From Amycolatopsis iheyensis (GTDB lineage: Bacteria > Actinomycetota > Actinomycetes > Mycobacteriales > Pseudonocardiaceae): a stretch of DNA of 64,000 bases. The stretch's first letter is position 1. Each line of letters starts with the position of its first letter. The stretch spans positions 620,001-684,000 of the forward strand of contig NZ_JAMXQV010000002.1 in NCBI RefSeq assembly GCF_024703995.1, written 5' to 3'. A program made the position numbers and the translations under genes. The notes below the pieces were generated by a model. That model was not told the DNA's origin. It did no database searches and saw only the letters and a list, made by a program, of their open reading frames with translations. Shown here piece after piece: positions 27,792-35,300 of this stretch.

Positions 27792-27793
27792 AC

Positions 27794-27810
27794 CCGTTGT
27801 CCCGCAACGG
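27794..27810 (+). repeat. Short inverted repeat after the DUF1989 gene
   Basis: CCGTTG and CAACGG are perfect inverted 6-base arms around a 5-base loop, three bases after the stop codon. It may be a small terminator or a site for the downstream regulator; it is too short to decide. Confidence 0.3.
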
Positions 27811-27894
27811 AACCGGAGACGGAGGTTCACCCCGCGCCCGGTCCGTGTGATGATGGACCACCGGGTACACCGATCGGCTCGACGAGGAGTGCGA

Positions 27895-29508
27895 GTGGAC
27901 CTGAGGACCGAGATCGCGCAGTCGTGGCGGCGGGCGGAGCTGTCCGGGCTCTCGCCGGCGTCGTCGGTCGAGCGCCTGGACTTCGCGGACGTCGACAGCC
28001 GCAGCCGGCTCCTGCGCGCCGCGTCGCCGGTGCTCGACGAGCTGGCGCGGCAGCTGGCCGGCACCCGGTTCTGCGTCGTGCTGGCCGACGACGAGTGCCG
28101 GATCGTCGCGCGGCGGTTCAGCGAACGGTCGGTCGAGGCGGCGCTGGAGAACATCAGCGCGCTGCCCGGCTGCCAGTTCCTCGAGGAGCGGACCGGGACG
28201 AACTCCATCGCGACGCCGTTCGAGACCCGCCGCGGCGTGTCCGTCGACGGCGACGAGCACTTCCTCGAGGCGATGAAGCAGTTCACCTGCTACGGCCACC
28301 CGGTGGTGCACCCGGCGACCCGCCGGCTCGTCGGCGTCCTCGACATCACCGGCCCGGCCGGCGACGCGAACTCGCTGCTCGGACCGTTCCTGCGGCGCGC
28401 GGTCGCCGACATCGAACGACGGCTGCTCGACGGCGCGAAGCTCGCCGAACAGCAGCTGCTGGCGGCGTTCCAGTCGGTGCAGCACCGGGCGTGCGCGGTG
28501 CTGGCGCTCGGCCAGGACGTCGTGCTGGCCAACACCGCGGCGACCGAGCTGGTCGACACCGCCGACCACCGGCTGCTGCAGGAGCTGGGCCGCACCCGGC
28601 GGGGGCTGCGGCGGATCCGGCTGACGTCGGGCACGCCGGTCGAGGTGCGCGTCGAGGCGGTGTCGGCGAACGCCGGGCTGCTGTTCGAGCTGGCGCCGGT
28701 GCGCCCGGCGAGCCCGGTGGTGTCGCGGCCGCGGTCCGCGCGCGGGCTGTTCCCGCCCACCGTCGACGAGCGGCTCCGCCGGGCCGGGCAGGCCCGGCGG
28801 CGGGTGCTGATCTGCGGCGAGCCCGGCGCCGGGCGCAGCACCGCGGCCCGGGTCGTCGCCGGGCACGAACAGCTGCACGAGTTCGACGTGTCCGACGTCG
28901 TCTCCGGCGAGGCGGCCTGGCTGGCGCGGGTCGAAGCCGCCTGCGCCGGGCGCGGCCTGCTGGTGATCGACGGCATCCAGCTGCTGCCCCCGCTGGCGGC
29001 CGTCCGCCTGGCCCGCCTGCTGGACACGACGCCGGCGTGGTTCGCGCTGGTCAGCGGCCCGCCGTCGGAGCTGCGCGGCGAGCAGGCGACGCTGGCCGCG
29101 CGCGTGCACCGGCGGATCGAGCTGCCGCCGCTGCGCGAGCGCCGCGACGAGATCCCGGCGATCGCCCGCGAGCTGCTGCGCGGCTTCGGCGATTCGCTGC
29201 GCCTGACGCCGGGGGCGCTGGAGCTGCTGGGCTCCCAGCGGTGGCCGGGCAACCTGCGAGAGCTGGCGGGAGTGCTGGCGGGCGCGGCCGACCGCCGCTC
29301 GGCGGGCGACCTGACCGCGGAGGACGTGGCGCCGGGCTGCGCGGAGACGGCCCCGGGCGCGGCCCTGAGCGGCTGGGAGCAGGCGGAGTACGACGTGATC
29401 GTCCGGACGCTGCGCGCCTGCGACGGCAACAAGGTCCGGGCGGCGAAGCAGCTGGGCATCAGCCGCTCGACGCTCTACAACCGGATGCGCGCGCTGCGGG
29501 TGCGCTGA
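27895..29508 (+). CDS. AcoR-like Fis-family regulator with GAF domain and degenerate AAA+ domain
   Basis: A 537-residue regulator. Residues about 45-190 are a GAF sensor (TNSIATPFETRRGVSVDGDEHF and the Cys-containing MKQFTCYGHPV are typical of AcoR-type sensors). A shortened AAA+ region follows, with P-loop GEPGAGRST, an altered Walker B (LLVIDGI) and no GAFTGA loop. The C-terminus is a Fis helix-turn-helix (GNKVRAAKQLGISRSTLYNRMRAL). GTG 27895 with GAGGAG five bases upstream is preferred. The missing sigma-54 contact loop implies activation of an ordinary sigma-70-type promoter. It stands directly before the alcohol dehydrogenase it likely controls. Confidence 0.85.
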   Translation: MDLRTEIAQSWRRAELSGLSPASSVERLDFADVDSRSRLLRAASPVLDELARQLAGTRFCVVLADDECRIVARRFSERSVEAALENISALPGCQFLEERTGTNSIATPFETRRGVSVDGDEHFLEAMKQFTCYGHPVVHPATRRLVGVLDITGPAGDANSLLGPFLRRAVADIERRLLDGAKLAEQQLLAAFQSVQHRACAVLALGQDVVLANTAATELVDTADHRLLQELGRTRRGLRRIRLTSGTPVEVRVEAVSANAGLLFELAPVRPASPVVSRPRSARGLFPPTVDERLRRAGQARRRVLICGEPGAGRSTAARVVAGHEQLHEFDVSDVVSGEAAWLARVEAACAGRGLLVIDGIQLLPPLAAVRLARLLDTTPAWFALVSGPPSELRGEQATLAARVHRRIELPPLRERRDEIPAIARELLRGFGDSLRLTPGALELLGSQRWPGNLRELAGVLAGAADRRSAGDLTAEDVAPGCAETAPGAALSGWEQAEYDVIVRTLRACDGNKVRAAKQLGISRSTLYNRMRALRVR

Positions 29509-29515
29509 CCGCACG

Positions 29516-29534
29516 GTGTCCGGGATTCGGACAC
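29516..29534. promoter_or_regulatory. Candidate operator: perfect inverted repeat between regulator and alcohol dehydrogenase
   Basis: GTGTCCG and CGGACAC form perfect 7-base arms around GGATT. It starts seven bases after the regulator stop and ends 56 bases before the dehydrogenase ATG, a position that suits an upstream activator site for the Fis-type regulator. Confidence 0.6.
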
Positions 29535-29590
29535 TTCACGGAACCACCGCCTGCACACAATCGAGGTCACCACCGCCGCACGTGGAGGAG

Positions 29591-30706
29591 ATGGCCGTGA
29601 AGACCAAGGCAGCCGTGCTGTTCGACGCCGGAAAGCCGTTCGAGATCATGGAGCTCGACCTCGACGGGCCCGGCCCCGGCGAGGTGCTCATCAAGTACAC
29701 CGCCGCCGGGTTGTGCCACTCGGACCTGCACCTCATCGACAACGACCTCGTGCCCCGCTTCCCGATCATCGGCGGGCACGAAGGCGCCGGGATCATCGAG
29801 GACGTCGGCCCCGGCGTCACCAAGGTGCAGCCCGGTGACCACGTCGTCTGCAGCTTCATCCCCAACTGCGGCACCTGCCGCTACTGCTCCACCGGCCGCC
29901 AGAACCTCTGCGACATGGGCGCCACCATCCTCGAAGGCCACCTGCCCGACGGCACCTTCCGCTTCCACGGCGGCGGCCAGGACTTCGGCGCCATGTGCAT
30001 GCTCGGCACGTTCTCCGAGCGCGCCACCATCTCCCAGCACTCGGTCGTCAAGGTCGACGACTGGCTGCCGCTGGAGACGGCCGTGCTGGTCGGCTGCGGC
30101 GTTCCCACCGGCTGGGCCACCGCGAACTACGCGGGTGGTGTCCGGGCCGGTGACACGACCGTCGTCTACGGCATCGGCGGCATCGGCATCAACGCCGTGC
30201 AGGGCGCGGCGCACGCCGGCGCGAAGTACGTCGTCGCCGTGGATCCCGTCGAGTTCAAGCGGGAGGCGGCGCTCAAGTTCGGCGCCACGCACGCCTTCGC
30301 CAGCGCCGCCGACGCCGCGGAGAAGGTCAACGAGCTGACCTGGGGTCAGCTGGCCGACCAGGCGCTGATCACCGTCGGCACGGTCGACGAGGACGTCGTC
30401 AGCGAGGCGTTCAACATCGTCGGCAAGGGCGGCACGGTCGTCATCACCGGCCTCGCCAACCCCGAGAAGCTCACCGTGCACGTCTCCGGCGGCGTGCTGA
30501 CGCTGTTCGAGAAGACGATCAAGGGCACGCTGTTCGGCTCGGCGAACCCGCAGTACGACATCGTCCGCCTGCTGCGCCTCTACGACGCCGGGAAGCTCAA
30601 GCTCGACGAGCTGGTGACCCGCAAGTACACCCTCGAGCAGGTCAACGAGGGCTACCAGGACCTGCGTGACGGGAAGAACATCCGCGGCGTCCTCGTCCAC
30701 GGCTGA
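29591..30706 (+). CDS. NDMA-dependent alcohol dehydrogenase (zinc MDR family)
   Basis: A 371-residue medium-chain dehydrogenase. The catalytic zinc site is GLCHSDLH plus GGHEGAG, the structural zinc site is the four-Cys cluster in CGTCRYCSTGRQNLC, and the Rossmann motif is GIGGIGINAVQGA. Overall sequence matches the actinobacterial NDMA-dependent group, in which a tightly bound NAD(H) is recycled by an unknown acceptor. It oxidises primary alcohols to aldehydes in the cytosol. ATG 29591 has GGAGG five bases upstream. Regulated probably by the preceding Fis-type protein. Confidence 0.9.
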   Translation: MAVKTKAAVLFDAGKPFEIMELDLDGPGPGEVLIKYTAAGLCHSDLHLIDNDLVPRFPIIGGHEGAGIIEDVGPGVTKVQPGDHVVCSFIPNCGTCRYCSTGRQNLCDMGATILEGHLPDGTFRFHGGGQDFGAMCMLGTFSERATISQHSVVKVDDWLPLETAVLVGCGVPTGWATANYAGGVRAGDTTVVYGIGGIGINAVQGAAHAGAKYVVAVDPVEFKREAALKFGATHAFASAADAAEKVNELTWGQLADQALITVGTVDEDVVSEAFNIVGKGGTVVITGLANPEKLTVHVSGGVLTLFEKTIKGTLFGSANPQYDIVRLLRLYDAGKLKLDELVTRKYTLEQVNEGYQDLRDGKNIRGVLVHG

Positions 30707-30709
30707 ACC

Positions 30710-30967
30710 GTGTCCACAGTGGACCTCGACGCGGCGTACCGCCTGAACCCGCGGGCCGCTCTCGATGTGCTGTCCCACAGCTGCGAGCATCGGGAGCGGT
30801 GTTCCCTCGGCACACCGGACGTGGTCCGGCTCGTCCGCGCACTCGTGATGCACGCGTCGGTCCGCGACGCCCTGGACGCCGCGGACCTGGCCGGGACGAG
30901 CCGGGCCCGGGTGGTGGCGGCGCTCGAACACCTCGCCGCCACCGGGGTGATCGTGGCCAGCCCGTGA
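30710..30967 (+). CDS. Small protein of unknown function downstream of the alcohol dehydrogenase
   Basis: An 85-residue reading frame that starts at GTG three bases after the dehydrogenase stop (GTG 30719 is an alternative). It has a CEHRERC Cys pair and a C-terminal part resembling a small helix-turn-helix (TSRARVVAALEHLAATGVIV). Codon use is GC3-rich like its neighbours. No ribosome site is evident, so it would depend on coupling. Convergent with the PoxB-like gene, with three bases between the stop codons. Confidence 0.45.
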   Translation: MSTVDLDAAYRLNPRAALDVLSHSCEHRERCSLGTPDVVRLVRALVMHASVRDALDAADLAGTSRARVVAALEHLAATGVIVASP

Positions 30968-30970
30968 AGC

Positions 30971-32704
30971 TTACGGCCGCGGGGTGTTGCGCAGGTTCGC
31001 CCGCGCCAGGTCGACCATCTTGCCGACGCCGCCGTTGAGCACGGTCTTCGTGGCGCCCAGGGCGAACCCGCGCACCATCTCGCCGGTGATGCGCGGCGGG
31101 ATGGACAGCGCGTTCGGGTCGGTGACGACCTCGACGACCGCCGGGCCGGGGTGGGCGAACGCCTTCTCCAGCGCGCCGCGGACGTCGGCCGGGTCTTCGA
31201 CGCGCTCGGCGAAGATCCCGCACGCCGCGGCGATCGCGGCGAAGTTCACCGGCGCGTGGTCGGTGCCGAAGTCCGGGAGGCCGTCGACGAGCATCTCCAG
31301 CTTCACCATGCCCAGCGTGGCGTTGTTGAACACCACGACCTTCACCGGAACGTCGTAGGCCGGCAGCGTCAGCAGGTCGCCCATCAGCATCGCGAGCCCG
31401 CCGTCGCCCGAGAGCGACACGACCTGGCGGCCCGGCTGGGAAAGCTGCGCGCCGATCGCGTGCGGCAGCGCGTTGGCCATGCTGCCGTGCCGGAACGAGC
31501 CGAGCACGCGGCGGCGGCCGTTCGGGGTCAGGTAGCGCGCGGCCCAGACGTTGCCCATGCCGGTGTCGACGGTGAACACCGCGTCGTCGGCGGCGACCTC
31601 GTCGAGCACCGAGGCGACGTACTCGGGGTGGATGGGGCTGCGCTGCTCGATCTTCGCCGTGTACGCGCCGACGACCTTTTCCAGCTTCCGCACGTGCTCG
31701 CGCAGCATCCGGTCGAGGAACGCCCGGTTCGTCCGCGGGCGCAGCAGCGGCAGCAGCGCCCGCAGCGTCGCCTTGACGTCGCCGTGCACCGCCAGCTCCA
31801 GCGCCGTGCGCCGGCCGAGGCGCGACGCGTCGTGGTCGACCTGGATCGTGCGGGCCTGCGGGAGGAAGTTGTCGTACGGGAAGTCCGTGCCCAGCAACAC
31901 GATCCGGTCGGCTTCGTGCATCGCGTCGTAGCAGGCGCCGTAGCCGAGCAGGCCGCTCATGCCGACGTCGAAGGGGTTGTCGTACTGGATCCACTCCTTG
32001 CCGCCGAGCGAGTGCCCGACCGGCGCGGCGAGCTTCTCCGCGACCGCCATGACCTCCTCGTGCGCGCCACGCGTGCCCGCGCCGGCGAAGAGCATCACCT
32101 TCTCACCCGAGTTCAGCAGGTCGGCCAGCTCCTGGACGATCTCCGGAGCGGGCACCGCGGGCGACGGCGTGACGAGCGGCAGCCGCTCGGTGAGCGGGCC
32201 GGTGGCCTTGCGGTCGGCGAGGTCGCCGGGGATGGTCAGCACCGCGACGCCACCCTTGCCGACGGCGGCCTGCGTCGCGATGCGCAGCAGCCGCGGCAGC
32301 TGGGCCGGGTCCGCCACGACCTCGCTGAAGTGGCTGCACTCGGCGAAGAGCCGGTCCGGGTGGGTCTCCTGGAAGAACCCGGTGCCGATCTGGTTCGAGG
32401 GGATGTGCGACGCGATCGCCAGCACCGGCGCGCCGGAGCGGTGCGCGTCGAACAGGCCGTTGACCAGGTGCAGGTTGCCCGGCCCGCAGCTGCCCGCGCA
32501 CACCGCGAGCTTCCCGGTGACCTGGGCTTCGGCCGCCGCGGCGAAGGCGGCGGTCTCCTCGTGGCGGACGTGCACCCACTCGATGCCGTCGGTGCGGCGG
32601 ACCGCGTCGACGATCGGGTTGAGGCTGTCGCCCACGATGCCGTAGATGCGCTCGACGCCCGCGTCCCGCAGGGTCCTGACCAGCTGTTCTGCCACGGTTG
32701 CCAT
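30971..32704 (-). CDS. poxB: Pyruvate oxidase / quinone-dependent pyruvate dehydrogenase-like ThDP enzyme
   Basis: A 577-residue thiamine-diphosphate enzyme with all three domains: N-terminal pyrimidine-binding part (IYGIVGDSLNPI, catalytic Glu in RHEETAAFAA), central FAD-type domain (KVMLFAGAGTRGA) and C-terminal pyrophosphate part with GDGGLAMLMGDLLTL ending in VVFNN. It likely decarboxylates pyruvate to acetate with electrons passed to quinone. ATG 32704 sits directly behind GGAGGT, too close for normal initiation; GTG 32695, nine bases from the site, may be the true start. Divergent from a LysR gene that probably controls it. Confidence 0.82.
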   Translation of the reverse strand: MATVAEQLVRTLRDAGVERIYGIVGDSLNPIVDAVRRTDGIEWVHVRHEETAAFAAAAEAQVTGKLAVCAGSCGPGNLHLVNGLFDAHRSGAPVLAIASHIPSNQIGTGFFQETHPDRLFAECSHFSEVVADPAQLPRLLRIATQAAVGKGGVAVLTIPGDLADRKATGPLTERLPLVTPSPAVPAPEIVQELADLLNSGEKVMLFAGAGTRGAHEEVMAVAEKLAAPVGHSLGGKEWIQYDNPFDVGMSGLLGYGACYDAMHEADRIVLLGTDFPYDNFLPQARTIQVDHDASRLGRRTALELAVHGDVKATLRALLPLLRPRTNRAFLDRMLREHVRKLEKVVGAYTAKIEQRSPIHPEYVASVLDEVAADDAVFTVDTGMGNVWAARYLTPNGRRRVLGSFRHGSMANALPHAIGAQLSQPGRQVVSLSGDGGLAMLMGDLLTLPAYDVPVKVVVFNNATLGMVKLEMLVDGLPDFGTDHAPVNFAAIAAACGIFAERVEDPADVRGALEKAFAHPGPAVVEVVTDPNALSIPPRITGEMVRGFALGATKTVLNGGVGKMVDLARANLRNTPRP

Positions 32705-32736
32705 ACCTCCAGCCTGGCCCGCGCGAACCGATGCGT

Positions 32737-32751
32737 CCAATGCCTGATTGG
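32737..32751. promoter_or_regulatory. LysR-type operator candidate
   Basis: CCAAT and ATTGG form perfect inverted arms around GCCTG in the 70-base divergent region between the PoxB-like and LysR genes. Size and symmetry fit a T-N11-A-type LysR box, 23 bases before the regulator ATG and 32 before the enzyme ATG. Confidence 0.6.
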
Positions 32752-32774
32752 CTGAAATTCCATACACTGGGGGC

Positions 32775-33668
32775 ATGGACGTCCAGACGCTGCGGCTCTT
32801 CCGGGAGGTCGCGGGTGGCGCCACGGTCACCGAGACCGCCGCGCGCGGGCATCTGACCCAGCCCGCGCTGTCCCGGGCGCTGCGGCGGCTCGAGCACGAG
32901 GCGGGCGCCGAGCTGTTCCGCCGGTCGGGGCGCGTACTGCGGCTGACCCCGGCCGGGCACGCGTTCAAGCGGCACGTCGAAGCCGCGCTCGACCAGCTCG
33001 ACCAGGGCCTGCGCGAGGTCGGCGAGATCGTCGCGCCCGGCACCGGCGTCGTGCCGCTGGCCTTCCTGCACACCTTCGGCACCTGGCTCGTGCCCGACAT
33101 CCTGCGGGACTTCCTGCACGAGCACCCCGGCACCCGGTTCGAGCTGCGCCAGCACGGTGAAGAGGGCCTCGAAGCAGAGCTGCTGGAGGGCACCGCGGAC
33201 CTCGTCATCACCAGCGGCGACCCCGGGCACTCGCAGCTGGCGTGGACGCGCTTGCTCGTCGAGCCGCTGCGGCTGGCGGTCCCGCCGCGGCACCGGCTCG
33301 CCGGGCGGCGCCGGGTCCGCCTCGCCGAGCTCGCGGACGAGACGTTCATCCTCCTCCGAACGGGTTACGCGCTGCGCGAAACCACCGAGCGGCTGTGCGC
33401 CGAAGCCGGGTTCGCGCCACGCATCGGGTTCGAAGGCGACGAAGTCGAAACGCTGCGCGGGCTCGTCACCGCGGGGCTCGGCGTGTCCGTCCTGCCGTTG
33501 CCGCACGCCGCGGAATCCCCGGCGCCGCACCTGGAACTGACCGATGTGGACGCTGCGCGCGACATCGGCCTCGCCTGGGCGGCCGGGCGGACTCTCCCGC
33601 CGCCCAGCGAAACCTTCCGCCGCCACGTGCTCGCCGCCGACCTCGACCGTCCACAAGGGACGATGTGA
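32775..33668 (+). CDS. LysR-family transcriptional regulator
   Basis: A 297-residue LTTR: winged helix at residues 1-60 (LRLFREVAGGATVTETAARGHLTQPALSRALRRLE), linker helix, and a two-lobed effector domain (about 90-290) with FILLRTGYALRE and GLVTAGLGVSVLPLPHA. ATG 32775 follows GGGGG. It is divergent from the PoxB-like gene with an inverted repeat between them, so it most likely controls that gene and itself. Confidence 0.87.
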   Translation: MDVQTLRLFREVAGGATVTETAARGHLTQPALSRALRRLEHEAGAELFRRSGRVLRLTPAGHAFKRHVEAALDQLDQGLREVGEIVAPGTGVVPLAFLHTFGTWLVPDILRDFLHEHPGTRFELRQHGEEGLEAELLEGTADLVITSGDPGHSQLAWTRLLVEPLRLAVPPRHRLAGRRRVRLAELADETFILLRTGYALRETTERLCAEAGFAPRIGFEGDEVETLRGLVTAGLGVSVLPLPHAAESPAPHLELTDVDAARDIGLAWAAGRTLPPPSETFRRHVLAADLDRPQGTM

Positions 33669-33720
33669 GAAGCGCCGTACGACCAGGCATCTTTCCCGCG
33701 GGTGTGCCAGGCTGGAGGGC

Positions 33721-34815
33721 ATGGCCGCCCTGAGATCCTTCCTGACGACCTGGACTTCCGTCACCCCCGTGCTCGGCGTGCTCGTGCTGGCGCTCGCCTG
33801 GGGCCGCGACCTCGGCCCGGTCTTCGTGGCGATCGTGGCGGTGGCGCTCGGGGCGACCGTGCTGGCCGCGGTGCACCACGCGGAGGTCGTCGCGCACCGG
33901 GTCGGCGAGCCGTTCGGGTCGCTGGTGCTCGCCGTCGCGGTGACCGTCATCGAGGTCGCGCTGATCGTCACGATGATGGTCTCGGGCGGGCCGGAAGCCG
34001 GCTCACTCGCGCGGGACACCGTGTTCGCCGCGGTGATGATCACGACGAACGGCATCGTGGGCATCTCGCTGCTCGTCGGCGCGCGGCGCTACGGCGTCAC
34101 CCTGTTCAACTCCGAGGGCAGCGGTGCCGCGCTCGCCACGGTCGCGACGCTGGCGTCGCTGAGCCTGGTGCTGCCGACGTTCACCTCCAGCACCCCCGGT
34201 CCGGCGTTCTCGCCGGCGCAGCTGACCTTCGCCGCCATCGCGTCCCTGGCGCTGTACGGGACGTTCGTGCTGACGCAGACGGTGCGCCACCGCGACTTCT
34301 TCCTGCCGGTGGCTGCCGACGGCGAGGTCAAGGAGGACGACCACGCCGAGCCGCCGTCGAACCGGGCCGCGCTGGGCAGCCTCGCGCTGCTGCTGGTGGC
34401 GCTGGTCGCGGTGGTCGGGCTGGCCAAGGTCGAGTCCCCGGCGATCGAGGCCGGCGTGCGCGCGGCCGGGTTCCCGCAGTCGTTCGTCGGCGTGGTGATC
34501 GCGTTGCTGGTGCTGCTGCCGGAGACGCTGGCGGCCACGCGCGCGGCCCGGCGCGACCGGATGCAGATCAGCCTCAACCTCGCCTACGGTTCGGCGATCG
34601 CGAGCATCGGCCTGACGATCCCGGCGATCGCGCTGGCGTCGGTGTGGCTGCCGAGCGAGCTGCTGCTGGGCCTCGGCTCGACGCAGATCGTGCTGCTGGC
34701 CCTGACAGTGGTGGTCAGCGTCCTGACCGTGGTCCCCGGCCGCGCGACCCGCCTGCAGGGCGGCGTGCACCTGGTGCTGCTGGCCGGGTTCCTGGTGCTG
34801 GCCGTCAACCCTTGA
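33721..34815 (+). CDS. chaA: Ca2+/H+ antiporter, ChaA type (CaCA superfamily)
   Basis: A 364-residue polytopic membrane protein with about eleven hydrophobic segments. The duplicated exchanger motifs are VTVIEVALIVTMMVSG in the first half and VVIALLVLLPETLAATRAA in the second, each with the acidic residue that binds cation. ATG 33721 has GGAGG upstream. It exports Ca2+ or Na+ in exchange for protons. It overlaps the convergent VOC gene by 11 bases. Confidence 0.86.
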   Translation: MAALRSFLTTWTSVTPVLGVLVLALAWGRDLGPVFVAIVAVALGATVLAAVHHAEVVAHRVGEPFGSLVLAVAVTVIEVALIVTMMVSGGPEAGSLARDTVFAAVMITTNGIVGISLLVGARRYGVTLFNSEGSGAALATVATLASLSLVLPTFTSSTPGPAFSPAQLTFAAIASLALYGTFVLTQTVRHRDFFLPVAADGEVKEDDHAEPPSNRAALGSLALLLVALVAVVGLAKVESPAIEAGVRAAGFPQSFVGVVIALLVLLPETLAATRAARRDRMQISLNLAYGSAIASIGLTIPAIALASVWLPSELLLGLGSTQIVLLALTVVVSVLTVVPGRATRLQGGVHLVLLAGFLVLAVNP

Positions 34816-35203
34816 GCCGGGCCTCGTCCCGGGTCGGCTGGAACAGCTCGACGGGGTTGCCCGACGGGTCCTCGACGAGCGCCTGGTCTCCCCCGACGCC
34901 GTGGACGGGCGCACCGCGGAACCGCACGCCGGCGGCCTTGAGCCGGTCGACGTCCGCGGCGAGGTCGTCGACTTCGATGGCGAACCGGTTCCACCCGCCG
35001 GGCTCGGGCGTGACCCCGCCGACGGCGGCCCCACCGCCCGGACCACCACCGGGCTGGGACAGCACCAGCCGCAGATCGCCGCGCTCGAGCATCGCGAAGG
35101 CGGGCGCGGGGTGCAACAGCTCGCTGAACCCGAGCTGCCCGCAGTAGAACGCGATGGCGGCATCGACGTCGTCGACGATGTACCGGACACTCACGGTGGC
35201 CAT
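34805..35203 (-). CDS. VOC-family (glyoxalase/bleomycin-resistance fold) protein
   Basis: A 132-residue VOC protein with paired beta-alpha-beta-beta-beta modules (VRYIVDDVDAAIAFYCGQLGF and FAIEVDDLAADVDRLKAAGV, then VEDPSGNPVELFQP). The metal ligand pattern is incomplete, so it may bind a ligand rather than catalyse. Function unknown; no operon partners. Confidence 0.82.
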   Translation of the reverse strand: MATVSVRYIVDDVDAAIAFYCGQLGFSELLHPAPAFAMLERGDLRLVLSQPGGGPGGGAAVGGVTPEPGGWNRFAIEVDDLAADVDRLKAAGVRFRGAPVHGVGGDQALVEDPSGNPVELFQPTRDEARLKG

Positions 35204-35300
35204 GCCCCCAGCACAGCACAGCGGCGACCGCGAAGCCAGCCCGCCGGCCGGGTTGCCCCTCCGATCACGGTGGGACGGGTCGGTTCAGACCGCCGGCGGC

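Noticed and set aside
27895-29508. A sigma-54-dependent activator in the strict sense
   Set aside because: The central domain lacks the GAFTGA loop and a proper Walker B, and no -24/-12 promoter was seen before the alcohol dehydrogenase.
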